64,000 nucleotides of DNA from NCBI GenBank assembly GCA_964438995.1, contig CAYTMQ010000006.1, positions 1-64,000 of the forward strand, given 5' to 3'. The notes under the pieces are model-generated. The model had not been told where the DNA came from. It saw nothing but the letters and a program-made list of their open reading frames with translations, and searched no databases. This DNA is from JABMMZ01 sp964438995. Lineage in GTDB: Bacteria > Bacteroidota > Bacteroidia > NS11-12g > UBA955. Of the stretch, positions 44,217-52,842 are shown piece after piece. How positions within the stretch are numbered: the first letter of the stretch is position 1; each line of letters opens with the position of its first letter. The position numbers and the translations under genes were made by a program.

Positions 44217-45389
44217 CTATACAGGCCAATCATATAGTAAATATTTTTTCTGCATAACTCGGTAATTATCAAGGCCTTTTTGCCACGACTGCTTTATTTC
44301 GACTGCTGACTTGCCTTCAACAATCTGTTTTCTTAAAGTTTTGGTACCTGCCAATGTGTCGAAAAAGTCGTTGAAGAATTGCGCTTTATTTTTACTGAGT
44401 TTGTAAGATAAGATTACCCAATTGAGGTTGATTTCTGATGCATGTCTGGCTTTTGTGAACCCATAATTGGTTAAATCGTAGCCAACGCAGTTCATTCCAA
44501 GAAATTTTGGTTTTTCATAAACACCTTTGATACTCACTGGTGTTATATTCATATTTCCCCAATCAAAAGCAGGTGAGCAAAAACATTGATATGGCTTATC
44601 AGAACCATGACCCATACTTACAGTTGTGCCTTCAAATAAGCCTAATGAAGGGTATAAGTATATGGCACTTTGGGTTTGTAAATTTGGAGATGGTTTAACA
44701 GGTAAAATGTATTCAGTTGAATGGTCGTAGTTTTTGCAAGTTATAACGGTTAGGTTGCACTGCATGCCGTTTTTTAACCATTTTTCACCATTGATCATTT
44801 TTGCTAATTCTCCTACAGTACATCCATGGACTAAGGGGATAGGATGCATGCCCACAAAGCTTTTCATTGCGGTATCTAAAATAGGTCCGTCAATGTAATG
44901 ACCATTTGGATTTGGTCTATCGAGCACCATAAATGGGATGTTATTTTCAGCACAAGATTCCATAACGTAATGCATGGTGCTTATGTACGTATAAAATCTA
45001 ACTCCAACATCTTGAATATCGAATACGACAGTTTCAACCGACTTTAAGTCCTCACTTGTAGGTTTTTTGTGGGTCCCGTATAGTGAAATAATTTTGAGTC
45101 CAGTTTCTTCGTCCTTATCACTTTTAACTAAAGTACCAGCACTAGCTTTGCCTCTAAAACCATGCTCAGGAGCAAAAATACATTGTATCTTTATCCCCAT
45201 TCTTAGAAATGAGTCAACCAAATGGGTGTTGTTGATTTTGCTGGTTTGATTGACAACCAATGCCACTTTTTTACCTTTTAATGATGGAAGATAATCTGCG
45301 GTTCTATCTGCACCAACAATAACGGCTGCTTTGGTTTGTGAACATACAAACAACAGCATTAGTACCGTTAAAAGTCTAAAAGTCGACAT
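44217..45389 (-). CDS. namZ: exo-beta-N-acetylmuramidase NamZ-like (DUF1343)
   Basis: 390 residues. Signal peptide 1-21, then the DUF1343 domain: VALVVNQTSKIN, FAPEHGFRGKASAG (containing the conserved Glu-His), VFDIQDVGVRFYTYISTMHYVM, MVLDRPNPNG, EGTTVSMGHGSDKPYQCF (conserved blocks in order). Characterised members (B. subtilis YbbC/NamZ, family GH171) remove terminal MurNAc from peptidoglycan fragments. The export signal places it in the periplasm, where it would take part in wall recycling. It lies alone between rpmB and the efflux operon. Confidence 0.9.
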   Translation of the reverse strand: MSTFRLLTVLMLLFVCSQTKAAVIVGADRTADYLPSLKGKKVALVVNQTSKINNTHLVDSFLRMGIKIQCIFAPEHGFRGKASAGTLVKSDKDEETGLKIISLYGTHKKPTSEDLKSVETVVFDIQDVGVRFYTYISTMHYVMESCAENNIPFMVLDRPNPNGHYIDGPILDTAMKSFVGMHPIPLVHGCTVGELAKMINGEKWLKNGMQCNLTVITCKNYDHSTEYILPVKPSPNLQTQSAIYLYPSLGLFEGTTVSMGHGSDKPYQCFCSPAFDWGNMNITPVSIKGVYEKPKFLGMNCVGYDLTNYGFTKARHASEINLNWVILSYKLSKNKAQFFNDFFDTLAGTKTLRKQIVEGKSAVEIKQSWQKGLDNYRVMQKKYLLYDWPV

Positions 45390-45438
45390 GCTACAATGAT
45401 AATAATAATAAATAAAGTGTTAAAATTATAGTATCAAC

Positions 45439-45469
45439 AAAAAAGCCGGGATGTATAGCCCGGCTTTTT
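45439..45469 (-). terminator. terminator of the RND efflux operon
   Basis: A perfect stem GCCGGG (45445-45450) / CCCGGC (45459-45464), extended by A/T pairs, with A's at 45439-45444 giving the minus-strand T-tract. The 17 bases to the permease stop fit well. Confidence 0.85.
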
Positions 45470-45486
45470 ATCATATTGATGAATAA

Positions 45487-48400
45487 TTAATAATCTAAAT
45501 TGCCAATTTCGATTTTCTTTCCTTGAATTTTTAAAATCAAAGTTAAAATCAACACTGCAAATGGTACATAGCGTAAAGCTACTGGTAAATCAAAGTGTTT
45601 AAGAACAATCATAGATTTGCGTTTCAATCTTTCAGTAATTAAATACATCGCTGGAATGAACAACAACGTCAACGCAGTAGCGAAGAATAAACCAAAAATC
45701 ATGGTCCAGCTTAACGGTCCGAAGAAAGCAACACTATCACCACCAAAATAAATTTGAGGGTCAAAATGTGTAAATAAGGTTTCGAAATTGATGTTTAGAC
45801 CAACGGCAAGCGGAATTAAACCAAGTATCGCTGCAGTAGCAGTCAAGATAACTGGTGTCATACGCGTTCTGCCGGCTTCAAGAGTCGCATCGTATAGATT
45901 CATGCCACCTTCTCTAGAATATTCAGCAAATTCGACCAGTAGGATACCATTTCTAACCACAATACCTCCGAGTGCTACGATACCAATACCGGTCATAACA
46001 ATACTCATGTCCATGTGGAAAATAGCGACACCTAAAAGAACACCAATGATACTTAAAACAATTTCAGATAATATGATAACAGGTTTGCCTAATGAGTTAA
46101 ATAAGCCTACCAAGACTAAGAGCATTAAACCAACAGCAGTCAACATCGCATTTCCTAAGAAAGCCGCAGTTTCTTGCTGTTCAGCTTGGTCGCCAGAGAA
46201 TTTGATTTCTACATTACCTTTAGCTTGGAAGTTTTCCATTTTACTTTGAACTTCAGCAACAACTTCATTAGGATTGAAGCCTTCTTTAACATCAGAAGAC
46301 AAAGTGATGACACGTTTGTTGTTTTTGCGCTTGATGCCAGCATAGGTATAATCGTATCTTATATCACATAGAGAAGATATAGGCACGCTTCTTACAGCTC
46401 CACCCATATTCATATCACGGTAAGTGATTTTTAGATTTCGGATGGTTTCAATATCTTTTCTTTGGTCTTCAGAGTATCTTAATTGGATTGGATATTCGTC
46501 GTCAACATCTCTAAATTTAGAAGCTTCAACACCATACACTGCGCCTCTTATTTCCATTGCAAGTTGAGCTGTAGAAATGCCTTCTCTTAAAGCTCTTTCG
46601 CGATCGATATCAAATACAATTTCTGGTTTATTGCTAACGAAATCTGATTTCAAACTTGAAACACCTGGAACATTGGCATCTACTAAGAATTTTTTCAATC
46701 TGTCTGCATTTTTAACTAATTCATCAAAGTCTTCACCAATGATTTCTATACTCACTGGCTTAGGCGTTGGTGGTCCGCTTTTCTCTTTGTTTACAACGAT
46801 TTCGGCTGCAGGGATATCCCAGTCAATAGCTTGTAATTTTGTAAGATATTCGTTGGTTGATTCACCATTTCTCTTGGCGAATTCAACAAATGAAATGGCA
46901 ATTTTACCTTTGTTTGGATATGAGTTTTGATCGCCATCTGCAGGGTCAGTCACACCAATTGTAACGTTACTGATCATAGATTCCACAATTGGATTATTTT
47001 TACCAATAACAGTGTAAACTTTATCTTCCACTTTTCTCATGGTTTTATCAGTAATAGATGGGTCTGTTCCTTCAGGTAATTTTACATATACGTATATGTT
47101 GTTAGGCTCGCCTCCTGGAAAGAATACAACTTTAGGTTTGCTTGCAATAAAAATAACAATTGAAAAAATGAACATACCAATTACGGCTAGTAAAGTTTTT
47201 CCAGGGTGCTTTAAACAAACCACTAGTATCTTCGTGTAACTTCTAACAAACCCAGGCCATGCTTTTTCTTGCCACCAATCGATGACTTTGTAAAGCCACA
47301 ATCTGTTTAATATCATAAAGGCAGCTATGAATACTACAAAGTTTCCAATGCCTACATGTCCGCTCATATATGAAAATAATGCTACTACAGCGTATAAGGC
47401 CAAACGTAAAAATGTTTTGCGATTTAGTTTGCCGTAATTTTTGTTTTCTTCTTCTTTGGTTTTCATGAAGTCGACAGCAAAGACTGGGTTGATGATGTAT
47501 GCAACAACCAAAGATGCCAACAATGATATGATCAAAGTTACAGGTAAGAAATACATGAACTTACCAATAATACCGCCCCAAAACGCCAATGGAATAAATG
47601 GTGCCAATGTGGTGATGGTTCCAGATAATACTGGCATAAAGACTTCACCTACTGCCATCTTAGCGGCTGTTTTAATGTCGCGTTTACCATCTCCAAACAA
47701 ACGGTGGGTATTTTCAATTACTACAATTGCGTCATCTACCACGATACCTAATGCAAGGATGAATGAGAACAACACGATCATATTGAAAGAGAAGTCGATG
47801 CTCGGCATTATCAAAAAGGCAATAAACATCGAAAGTGGAACAGACAAAGCTACGAATAGAGCATTGGTTACACCCATAAAGAACATCAATACAATGGTTA
47901 CTAAAATGAATCCAATGATGATGGTGTTGATCAAGTCGTGCAACATGGTTTTTGTTTTCTGACTTTGGTCGCCACTAATTGTGATATCTAGGCCTTCAGG
48001 AAATTCCGTTTTTCTCATCTCTTCGATGGTTTTGTTGATTTTCTCTGAAGCTTCTATTAAGTTTTCACCTGAACGTTTGATGATGTTTAGAGTGATGACA
48101 TTTTTACCATTACTACTTGAGTAACTTTCTTTTTCTTTATATCCATCTACAACTTGTGCAATGTCTTTGATAAATAATTTGGCACCTGTTTGTGATGTTA
48201 CAACGATGTTTTCGATGTCTTTAGGAGATTGGAATTCACTCTTGATACTCAAGGTTGGTTTCATGCCGTTGATAGGTACATTGCCACCTGTGATGGTTAA
48301 GTTTTCTGAACTAATAGCTCTTTGGATATCTCCAATGGTTAAGTTAGATGCTTGCAATTTGTAAGCATCTATGTTGATTTGAATTTCTCTTTCAAGTGCA

Positions 48401-48951
48401 CCAACCATTTTAACTTCATTGATTTCGCTTAAGCCTTCAATTCTATCACTCAAATCATCAGCATATTTTTTCAATTGATTTAAGTTGTATTTACCAGCAA
48501 CGTTGATGTACATGATAGGGATTTCAGAGAAAGCAATTTCTTTGATCATTGGCTCTCTTGTTAGTGTTGCAGGCATGTCACCTCTAGCTTCATCTACAGC
48601 ATCTTTTACTTTTTGTTTGGCAACACTCACTTCAACATCGGTATGAAATTCAACCACAATTACAGACATGTCTTGCATGGATGTAGAGTTGAATTTTTTA
48701 ACACCTGAAATTGCTTTTAAACGTTTTTCAATTGGTTTTGTGATGGTGTTTTCAATATTGGTAGGAGAGTTACCACCATTGATGGTACTGATATAAATAG
48801 TAGGAACAGTAATATCAGGAAAATTCTCTTTCGGAAGGGCATTATAAGCCATTATACCTGCAAACGAAATGATAATTGTTATCAGGTAAATGGTGATCTT
48901 ATTGTCTATGGCCCAACTAGAGGGTTTAAATTCTTTAAATTTATCTAACAT
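45487..48951 (-). CDS. RND efflux permease (AcrB/HAE1-type)
   Basis: 1154 residues, an inner-membrane proton-driven pump trimer. It has twelve membrane helices in two halves with large periplasmic loops. Seen: a first helix after SSWAIDNKITIYL, ENFPDITVPTIYI, the TM4 pair GIVVDDAIVVIENTHR with the proton-relay Asp-Asp, and GIVVRNGILLVEF in the second half. An unusual hydrophobic stretch with two added segments lies mid-protein (about 500-570). Substrate cannot be inferred. Third structural gene of TetR-tolC-adaptor-permease; 35 bases after the adaptor. Confidence 0.94.
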   Translation of the reverse strand: MLDKFKEFKPSSWAIDNKITIYLITIIISFAGIMAYNALPKENFPDITVPTIYISTINGGNSPTNIENTITKPIEKRLKAISGVKKFNSTSMQDMSVIVVEFHTDVEVSVAKQKVKDAVDEARGDMPATLTREPMIKEIAFSEIPIMYINVAGKYNLNQLKKYADDLSDRIEGLSEINEVKMVGALEREIQINIDAYKLQASNLTIGDIQRAISSENLTITGGNVPINGMKPTLSIKSEFQSPKDIENIVVTSQTGAKLFIKDIAQVVDGYKEKESYSSSNGKNVITLNIIKRSGENLIEASEKINKTIEEMRKTEFPEGLDITISGDQSQKTKTMLHDLINTIIIGFILVTIVLMFFMGVTNALFVALSVPLSMFIAFLIMPSIDFSFNMIVLFSFILALGIVVDDAIVVIENTHRLFGDGKRDIKTAAKMAVGEVFMPVLSGTITTLAPFIPLAFWGGIIGKFMYFLPVTLIISLLASLVVAYIINPVFAVDFMKTKEEENKNYGKLNRKTFLRLALYAVVALFSYMSGHVGIGNFVVFIAAFMILNRLWLYKVIDWWQEKAWPGFVRSYTKILVVCLKHPGKTLLAVIGMFIFSIVIFIASKPKVVFFPGGEPNNIYVYVKLPEGTDPSITDKTMRKVEDKVYTVIGKNNPIVESMISNVTIGVTDPADGDQNSYPNKGKIAISFVEFAKRNGESTNEYLTKLQAIDWDIPAAEIVVNKEKSGPPTPKPVSIEIIGEDFDELVKNADRLKKFLVDANVPGVSSLKSDFVSNKPEIVFDIDRERALREGISTAQLAMEIRGAVYGVEASKFRDVDDEYPIQLRYSEDQRKDIETIRNLKITYRDMNMGGAVRSVPISSLCDIRYDYTYAGIKRKNNKRVITLSSDVKEGFNPNEVVAEVQSKMENFQAKGNVEIKFSGDQAEQQETAAFLGNAMLTAVGLMLLVLVGLFNSLGKPVIILSEIVLSIIGVLLGVAIFHMDMSIVMTGIGIVALGGIVVRNGILLVEFAEYSREGGMNLYDATLEAGRTRMTPVILTATAAILGLIPLAVGLNINFETLFTHFDPQIYFGGDSVAFFGPLSWTMIFGLFFATALTLLFIPAMYLITERLKRKSMIVLKHFDLPVALRYVPFAVLILTLILKIQGKKIEIGNLDY

Positions 48952-48986
48952 AAAAATGTTTCAAATTATATGGTCAGTTAAGTTGA

Positions 48987-50114
48987 CTATTGTTTATCTT
49001 CTTTAATTTTTACTTTATCACCAGCGCTTACTAAATCGTAGCCTTCGGTGATGATTTTGTCGCCTTCTGACAAGCCAGAAACTACTTCAGCAATACCATT
49101 GTATTCTCTATTGATAGCTATGGTTTTCTTTACTGCAACCATGTTTTCTTCAACTAAAACATACAATTCATTGTTGTCTTTTTGAATGTATTTAACAGGC
49201 ACAAGCAACACTGGTTTTGGAGATTGGTAATCGTTGATTTTTAGCTTAGCTACCATGTTTGGATGGAATTTAGAACCAGCAGGTAATAAAATTTCTACTG
49301 CAAATGTTCTTGTCATAGGGTTAATTGCTCTAGCAGCATAATTGATTTTACCCATAATAGAATCGTTGATGTCTGGGAAATAAATTTTTACTGGATTACC
49401 TGATTTTACTTTAGCTGAATAACTTTCAGCCATATCTGCTTTAACTTTTAAACTGTTATAGTTTACGATACTAATTGCTGCCATGCCAGGTGCAACCATT
49501 TGTGCAATTTTAATGTTTACTGCATCAACTGTGCCTGATATTGGTGCGATGATTTTACTCATTCTTACTTGTTCTTGCATCAACGCCATTTTCTTTTCTA
49601 AACTTTCTTTTTGTGTTTTAGCTTGTAAGAATTGCATTTCAGTACCAATGTTTTGTTTCCAAAGATTTTGTTGTTTTGTAAATGCTTGTTTTGCTAAGGC
49701 ATAATTGGTTTCTAAATCTGCAATTTGTTGTCCTAGTGCACTGATATCAGTTTCGGCAAGCACTTGTCCTTTGCTAACCACATCTCCAGGTTTCACATTT
49801 ATGCGTGTAATTATGCCAGGAGATTGAGTTGAAATAGAAACGTTTTCATCCGCTTCAACTCTTCCTTGTATATCTATGTATGTTTTGAAGAGTTCTGATT
49901 TTACTGGCATTAGAGCAATTTCTAAGTTTTCAATCGCTTTTTTAGATGTATCTAATTTGACGATTTCTTCCTCAAGTTTTTTGATTTTATCCTTTAGCTG
50001 TTTTTCTTGTGTTTTAAGTGTAGCTAATTCGCTTTTCTTTTTATCTAATTCACTCGGACGAGAGCAAGAAAAAAGGGTAATTGAAGCTATTGCGATTAAA
50101 AATATATGTTTCAT
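48987..50114 (-). CDS. RND efflux periplasmic adaptor, lipoprotein
   Basis: 375 residues. Lipoprotein signal with lipobox LFSC (lipid on about Cys17), a coiled coil directly after it (about 22-62), then the MFP order: barrel-sandwich half VEADENVSISTQSPGIITRINVKPGDVV, alpha-hairpin (about 130-185), the second lipoyl half and a beta-barrel (family blocks, in order). It bridges permease and outer-membrane channel. The extra N-terminal coiled coil before the hairpin is not typical. 27 bases behind the TolC gene. Confidence 0.93.
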   Translation of the reverse strand: MKHIFLIAIASITLFSCSRPSELDKKKSELATLKTQEKQLKDKIKKLEEEIVKLDTSKKAIENLEIALMPVKSELFKTYIDIQGRVEADENVSISTQSPGIITRINVKPGDVVSKGQVLAETDISALGQQIADLETNYALAKQAFTKQQNLWKQNIGTEMQFLQAKTQKESLEKKMALMQEQVRMSKIIAPISGTVDAVNIKIAQMVAPGMAAISIVNYNSLKVKADMAESYSAKVKSGNPVKIYFPDINDSIMGKINYAARAINPMTRTFAVEILLPAGSKFHPNMVAKLKINDYQSPKPVLLVPVKYIQKDNNELYVLVEENMVAVKKTIAINREYNGIAEVVSGLSEGDKIITEGYDLVSAGDKVKIKEDKQ

Positions 50115-50141
50115 TTGTTGTTGAAAGTGGTAATGTTATGT

Positions 50142-51515
50142 TTAAAATTTAATTTGTTGTCCAGTTGCTACTAAGAAGTCTAGCTTAGCTACTAATAAAT
50201 CGTAGACAGCGCTTAAGTAGTTGGTTTGTGTTGTTTTTAAGTCTTGGTTTGCAGTTATCATCTCTAAGTTACTACCTACACCTTCGTTGTATTTAATGGT
50301 TGTAACTTTCAAAATTCTATTAGCCAAATCAAGGTTTTCCTTTTGTTGATTCACCAATTCCATAGCTCTTAAATACTTCAGTTTGGTTTGCATAGCATCT
50401 AAGCTGATTAAGTTTTCAACTTTTTTAATGGATTGTTCAGTTTTGATTTGCTCTATTTTGGCTTTCTGAATTTTAGCATCATTCGCAAAACCAGAGAAAA
50501 TTGGAACGTTTACTTGTAAAGCAATGAATGAATTTGAATACCAAGTACTGTAATCGATTTTTTCACCAAAATTATTTTGTTGATAGGTAAATCCGCCAAC
50601 TAGATTAGGGTATTTGCCATATTGATATCTTTTAACATTAAGCTTGTTTAATACCAATTGCTGTTGCATAACTTGATAATCTGTTCTTGCTTTTAAATCT
50701 ACTTTTCCAGTGGTGTCTAAATTGTTGAATTTGTCGTTCAAGTCGCTGATACCATCTGTTAATTTTATTGGAGTGTTAGGGTCTAATCCCATTTTTGTTT
50801 TTAACAAGCCCAATAAGATTTGGTATTGGTCACCCAATTTTTGTTGAGATATCTTGATGTTGTTTATTTGCAATTGCATTCTGTCAACATCCAATGATTC
50901 TGTAAAGCCTTCTTTGTTTAAGGCTTTCACTTGGGTGAAAGTGCTATTCAATGTGTTGTAAGTTGAGTTTACCAATGATATATTTTCTTTGGTAATCAAA
51001 CACATGAAGTACGATTTTGCAATATCAATTTTGACATCGGTTTCAGTTTTACTAGCTAGTTTTTTAGATAAATCAGTAAACTGTTTAGCCGATTTTAAAC
51101 CTAATAAATAGGTACCATCAAGTATCAACCAACTTAAATTTAAAGAAGCTTGAGTGGTGTATTTATTACCAACTCTAATAGGAGTTGCAATTCCACCAAC
51201 TGGAAAGACGAATACTTGCTTTTGAATAGCGTCTTGAAAAGCAACATTGGCTTTAAGTTGCGGAATTCCGATAGATGTAACTTCTTTAACTGTTTGGTTA
51301 GAAATTGCTACATCGGCATAGGCGTTTTTAACATCTGTGTTGTTAGACAATGCAAAGTCGATCGCCTGAATGATAGAGAAACTCAAGGTGTCACCTGATT
51401 TGCTCTGTGCATGTAATGTGTTAAGTCCGAAAAAGCAGAATGATAGCATCAATGTGGCTTTTCCTGCAATTGACATTTTGTTTTTTCTAAGGATAGAAAT
51501 AGTATGGGATTGCAT
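50142..51515 (-). CDS. TolC-family outer-membrane efflux channel
   Basis: 457 residues. A signal peptide (to LHA|Q at about residue 37 from this start) and two repeats of the outer-membrane efflux domain (long helices with two strands each), for example IQAIDFALSNNTDVKNAY at the start and YLSAVYDLLVAKLDFLVATG at the end. Forms a trimeric tunnel for the RND pump. I start it at the ATG at 51515, separated by one base from the original end of the TetR reading frame (TAA at 51517-51519); ATGs at 51476 and 51602 are possible, but the latter would overlap the TetR C-terminus. Confidence 0.91.
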   Translation of the reverse strand: MQSHTISILRKNKMSIAGKATLMLSFCFFGLNTLHAQSKSGDTLSFSIIQAIDFALSNNTDVKNAYADVAISNQTVKEVTSIGIPQLKANVAFQDAIQKQVFVFPVGGIATPIRVGNKYTTQASLNLSWLILDGTYLLGLKSAKQFTDLSKKLASKTETDVKIDIAKSYFMCLITKENISLVNSTYNTLNSTFTQVKALNKEGFTESLDVDRMQLQINNIKISQQKLGDQYQILLGLLKTKMGLDPNTPIKLTDGISDLNDKFNNLDTTGKVDLKARTDYQVMQQQLVLNKLNVKRYQYGKYPNLVGGFTYQQNNFGEKIDYSTWYSNSFIALQVNVPIFSGFANDAKIQKAKIEQIKTEQSIKKVENLISLDAMQTKLKYLRAMELVNQQKENLDLANRILKVTTIKYNEGVGSNLEMITANQDLKTTQTNYLSAVYDLLVAKLDFLVATGQQIKF

Positions 51516-51516
51516 G

Positions 51517-51690
51517 TTAATGATTTTGGTCTTTAATAGTTGTATTATTTTTGTTTTTGAAATTGTTGTAAAACTCAAGGCCTTTTGGTGTGCAAATGGC
51601 ATTCATATGGTAATCGAGTAAATAGGTGTATCTCTCACCAAAACTTAGATTAGCAAGGGCGTTGACATCAGTAGCGATACAGGTTTCAAT
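51517..51690 (-). pseudogene. C-terminal remainder of the TetR regulator after an in-frame TAG
   Basis: Reading on from the TAG at 51691-51693 in the same frame gives 57 further sense codons to a TAA at 51517-51519. They include FGERYTYLLDYHMNAICTPKG, which has the pattern of the last helices of Bacteroidota TetR regulators. Joined to the upstream part, the protein would be 208 residues, the normal size, and would end one base before the TolC start. The segment therefore looks like the cut-off end of the regulator. Confidence 0.82.
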
Positions 51691-52143
51691 CTACACCATA
51701 TAGAATCCTGTAGTTACAGCTATATTGATGTTTTCCCTGTAAAGTTTTTGAGTCTGACCTAAACGGATGTTTAAGTTAAGTTCTTTTAAAATGGTGTTTT
51801 CTTTGTGTTCATTGAACATTCTAAAGGTTTCAGGATGATACTTTTTAAGGTCGAACATCAAACTTGGATTGATTTCATTGTGCATAGAAATCATCATTTC
51901 AGCAATTTTTAGGATTTGAAGAATGGCATTTTCTTCAGATTTAATGACGCGTTGACTTAAGATTTCCATTTCCTGAAGATGCAGAATAATGGTTTTCTTA
52001 ACCAAGTCATCTTTGTCGCTAACAAATTGATAAATAGTCTTTTTTGACATGCTCAATTCCTTGGCTACATCATCCATGGTGATGCTCTTTATGCCGTATC
52101 GCATAAACAGTTTTTCGCTTGCATTGCAAATTTTATCCAACAT
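51691..52143 (-). CDS. TetR-family regulator of the efflux operon, truncated by an in-frame TAG
   Basis: 150 residues up to the TAG. An N-terminal helix-turn-helix (about 5-50): SEKLFMRYGIKSITMDDVAKELSMSKKTIYQFVSDKDDLV, given as adjoining family blocks. The C-terminal domain for ligand binding and dimerisation breaks off at GFYMV and continues in frame after the stop (51517-51690). It is the first gene of the efflux operon, and a 6-bp inverted repeat overlaps its -7 box, suggesting autorepression. If the TAG is real, the protein lacks its last helices and the operon may be derepressed; a sequencing error is the alternative. Confidence 0.85.
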   Translation of the reverse strand: MLDKICNASEKLFMRYGIKSITMDDVAKELSMSKKTIYQFVSDKDDLVKKTIILHLQEMEILSQRVIKSEENAILQILKIAEMMISMHNEINPSLMFDLKKYHPETFRMFNEHKENTILKELNLNIRLGQTQKLYRENINIAVTTGFYMV

Positions 52144-52180
52144 GGTTTTTTATCGTCCGCGAAATAACAATAAAAACTTG

Positions 52181-52208
52181 GGAAACAAAAATAATTTACA
52201 AAGTTTCC
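52181..52208 (-). promoter_or_regulatory. promoter and candidate TetR operator of the efflux operon
   Basis: TATTTTTG on the minus strand (52186-52193) is the -7 box, 42 bases before the TetR ATG. GGAAAC (52181-52186) and GTTTCC (52203-52208) form an inverted repeat with a 16-base spacer across it, a fitting position for autorepression. Confidence 0.5.
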
Positions 52209-52427
52209 TAGGTGTTCCGATTAAAGTGGATTTTTTGACGTTGAATGCAATGTTTATTTGTGGTTTCAACTATTTGTTGTAACGAGTAATAGTGTAACAA
52301 AGTTCTTGATTTTGTGGCTTTTAAGTGAAAATTATCTTGTTTTCAAGAGGGCATGTCTTTAAAATGTGAATATGTCATTATAAAGGGATACTTATAATCA
52401 TTAATATTGCAATACATAAAACTAGGA

Positions 52428-52814
52428 ATGACACCATCATTAACCAAAAGTATAAAAATCAATGTCAAATCATCGTTTAGTGAATTGCAAAGCAATATTG
52501 ATTTGAATGAATATTTTTTTACTTATCACATCACCATAGAAAACAACAGCGAGCAGACTGTGCAGTTGGTATCCAGAAAATGGATCATCAAAGACAGTAA
52601 TGGTCAGAACCGTTTTGTTGAGGGAGAAGGCGTAGTAGGTGAACAACCGATTTTTGGTCCAGGCCAATCTTATGAATACTATTCTGGCTGCTTACTAAAA
52701 ACCGGATTCGGGAAAATGCAAGGCGCTTATATTTTTCAAACCTTGCCAGAGTTAAGTACTTTTGAAGTAGAAATTCCTGAATTTAATCTAGTTTTACCTT
52801 GGGTGCTTAATTAA
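52428..52814 (+). CDS. apaG: ApaG/DUF525 protein
   Basis: 128 residues, one Fn3-like beta domain: INVKSSFSELQSN, YFFTYHITIENNSEQTVQLVSRKWII, GEGVVGEQPIFGPGQSYEYYSGC, MQGAYIF (family blocks in order). ApaG proteins have no proven enzymatic role; they are linked to Co2+ sensitivity and Ap4A levels in enterobacteria. I use the ATG at 52428; an in-frame TTG at 52407 is less likely. Divergent from the efflux operon. Confidence 0.92.
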   Translation: MTPSLTKSIKINVKSSFSELQSNIDLNEYFFTYHITIENNSEQTVQLVSRKWIIKDSNGQNRFVEGEGVVGEQPIFGPGQSYEYYSGCLLKTGFGKMQGAYIFQTLPELSTFEVEIPEFNLVLPWVLN

Positions 52815-52830
52815 GCATCTTCTTATTTAT

Positions 52831-52838
52831 TATCTTTG
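52831..52838 (+). promoter_or_regulatory. -7 box of the glutaminyl cyclase gene
   Basis: TATCTTTG, ending only 4 bases before the ATG at 52843; implies a leaderless or nearly leaderless mRNA. Confidence 0.55.
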
Positions 52839-52842
52839 CGAC

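Noticed and set aside
45566..48364. Several long plus-strand ORFs inside the RND permease gene
   Set aside because: They are antisense shadows of a well-conserved protein and resemble nothing.
51691..51693. TAG recoded as an amino acid (suppression or pyrrolysine)
   Set aside because: TAG ends other full-length genes here, and no special context or suppressor tRNA is visible; a mutation is simpler.
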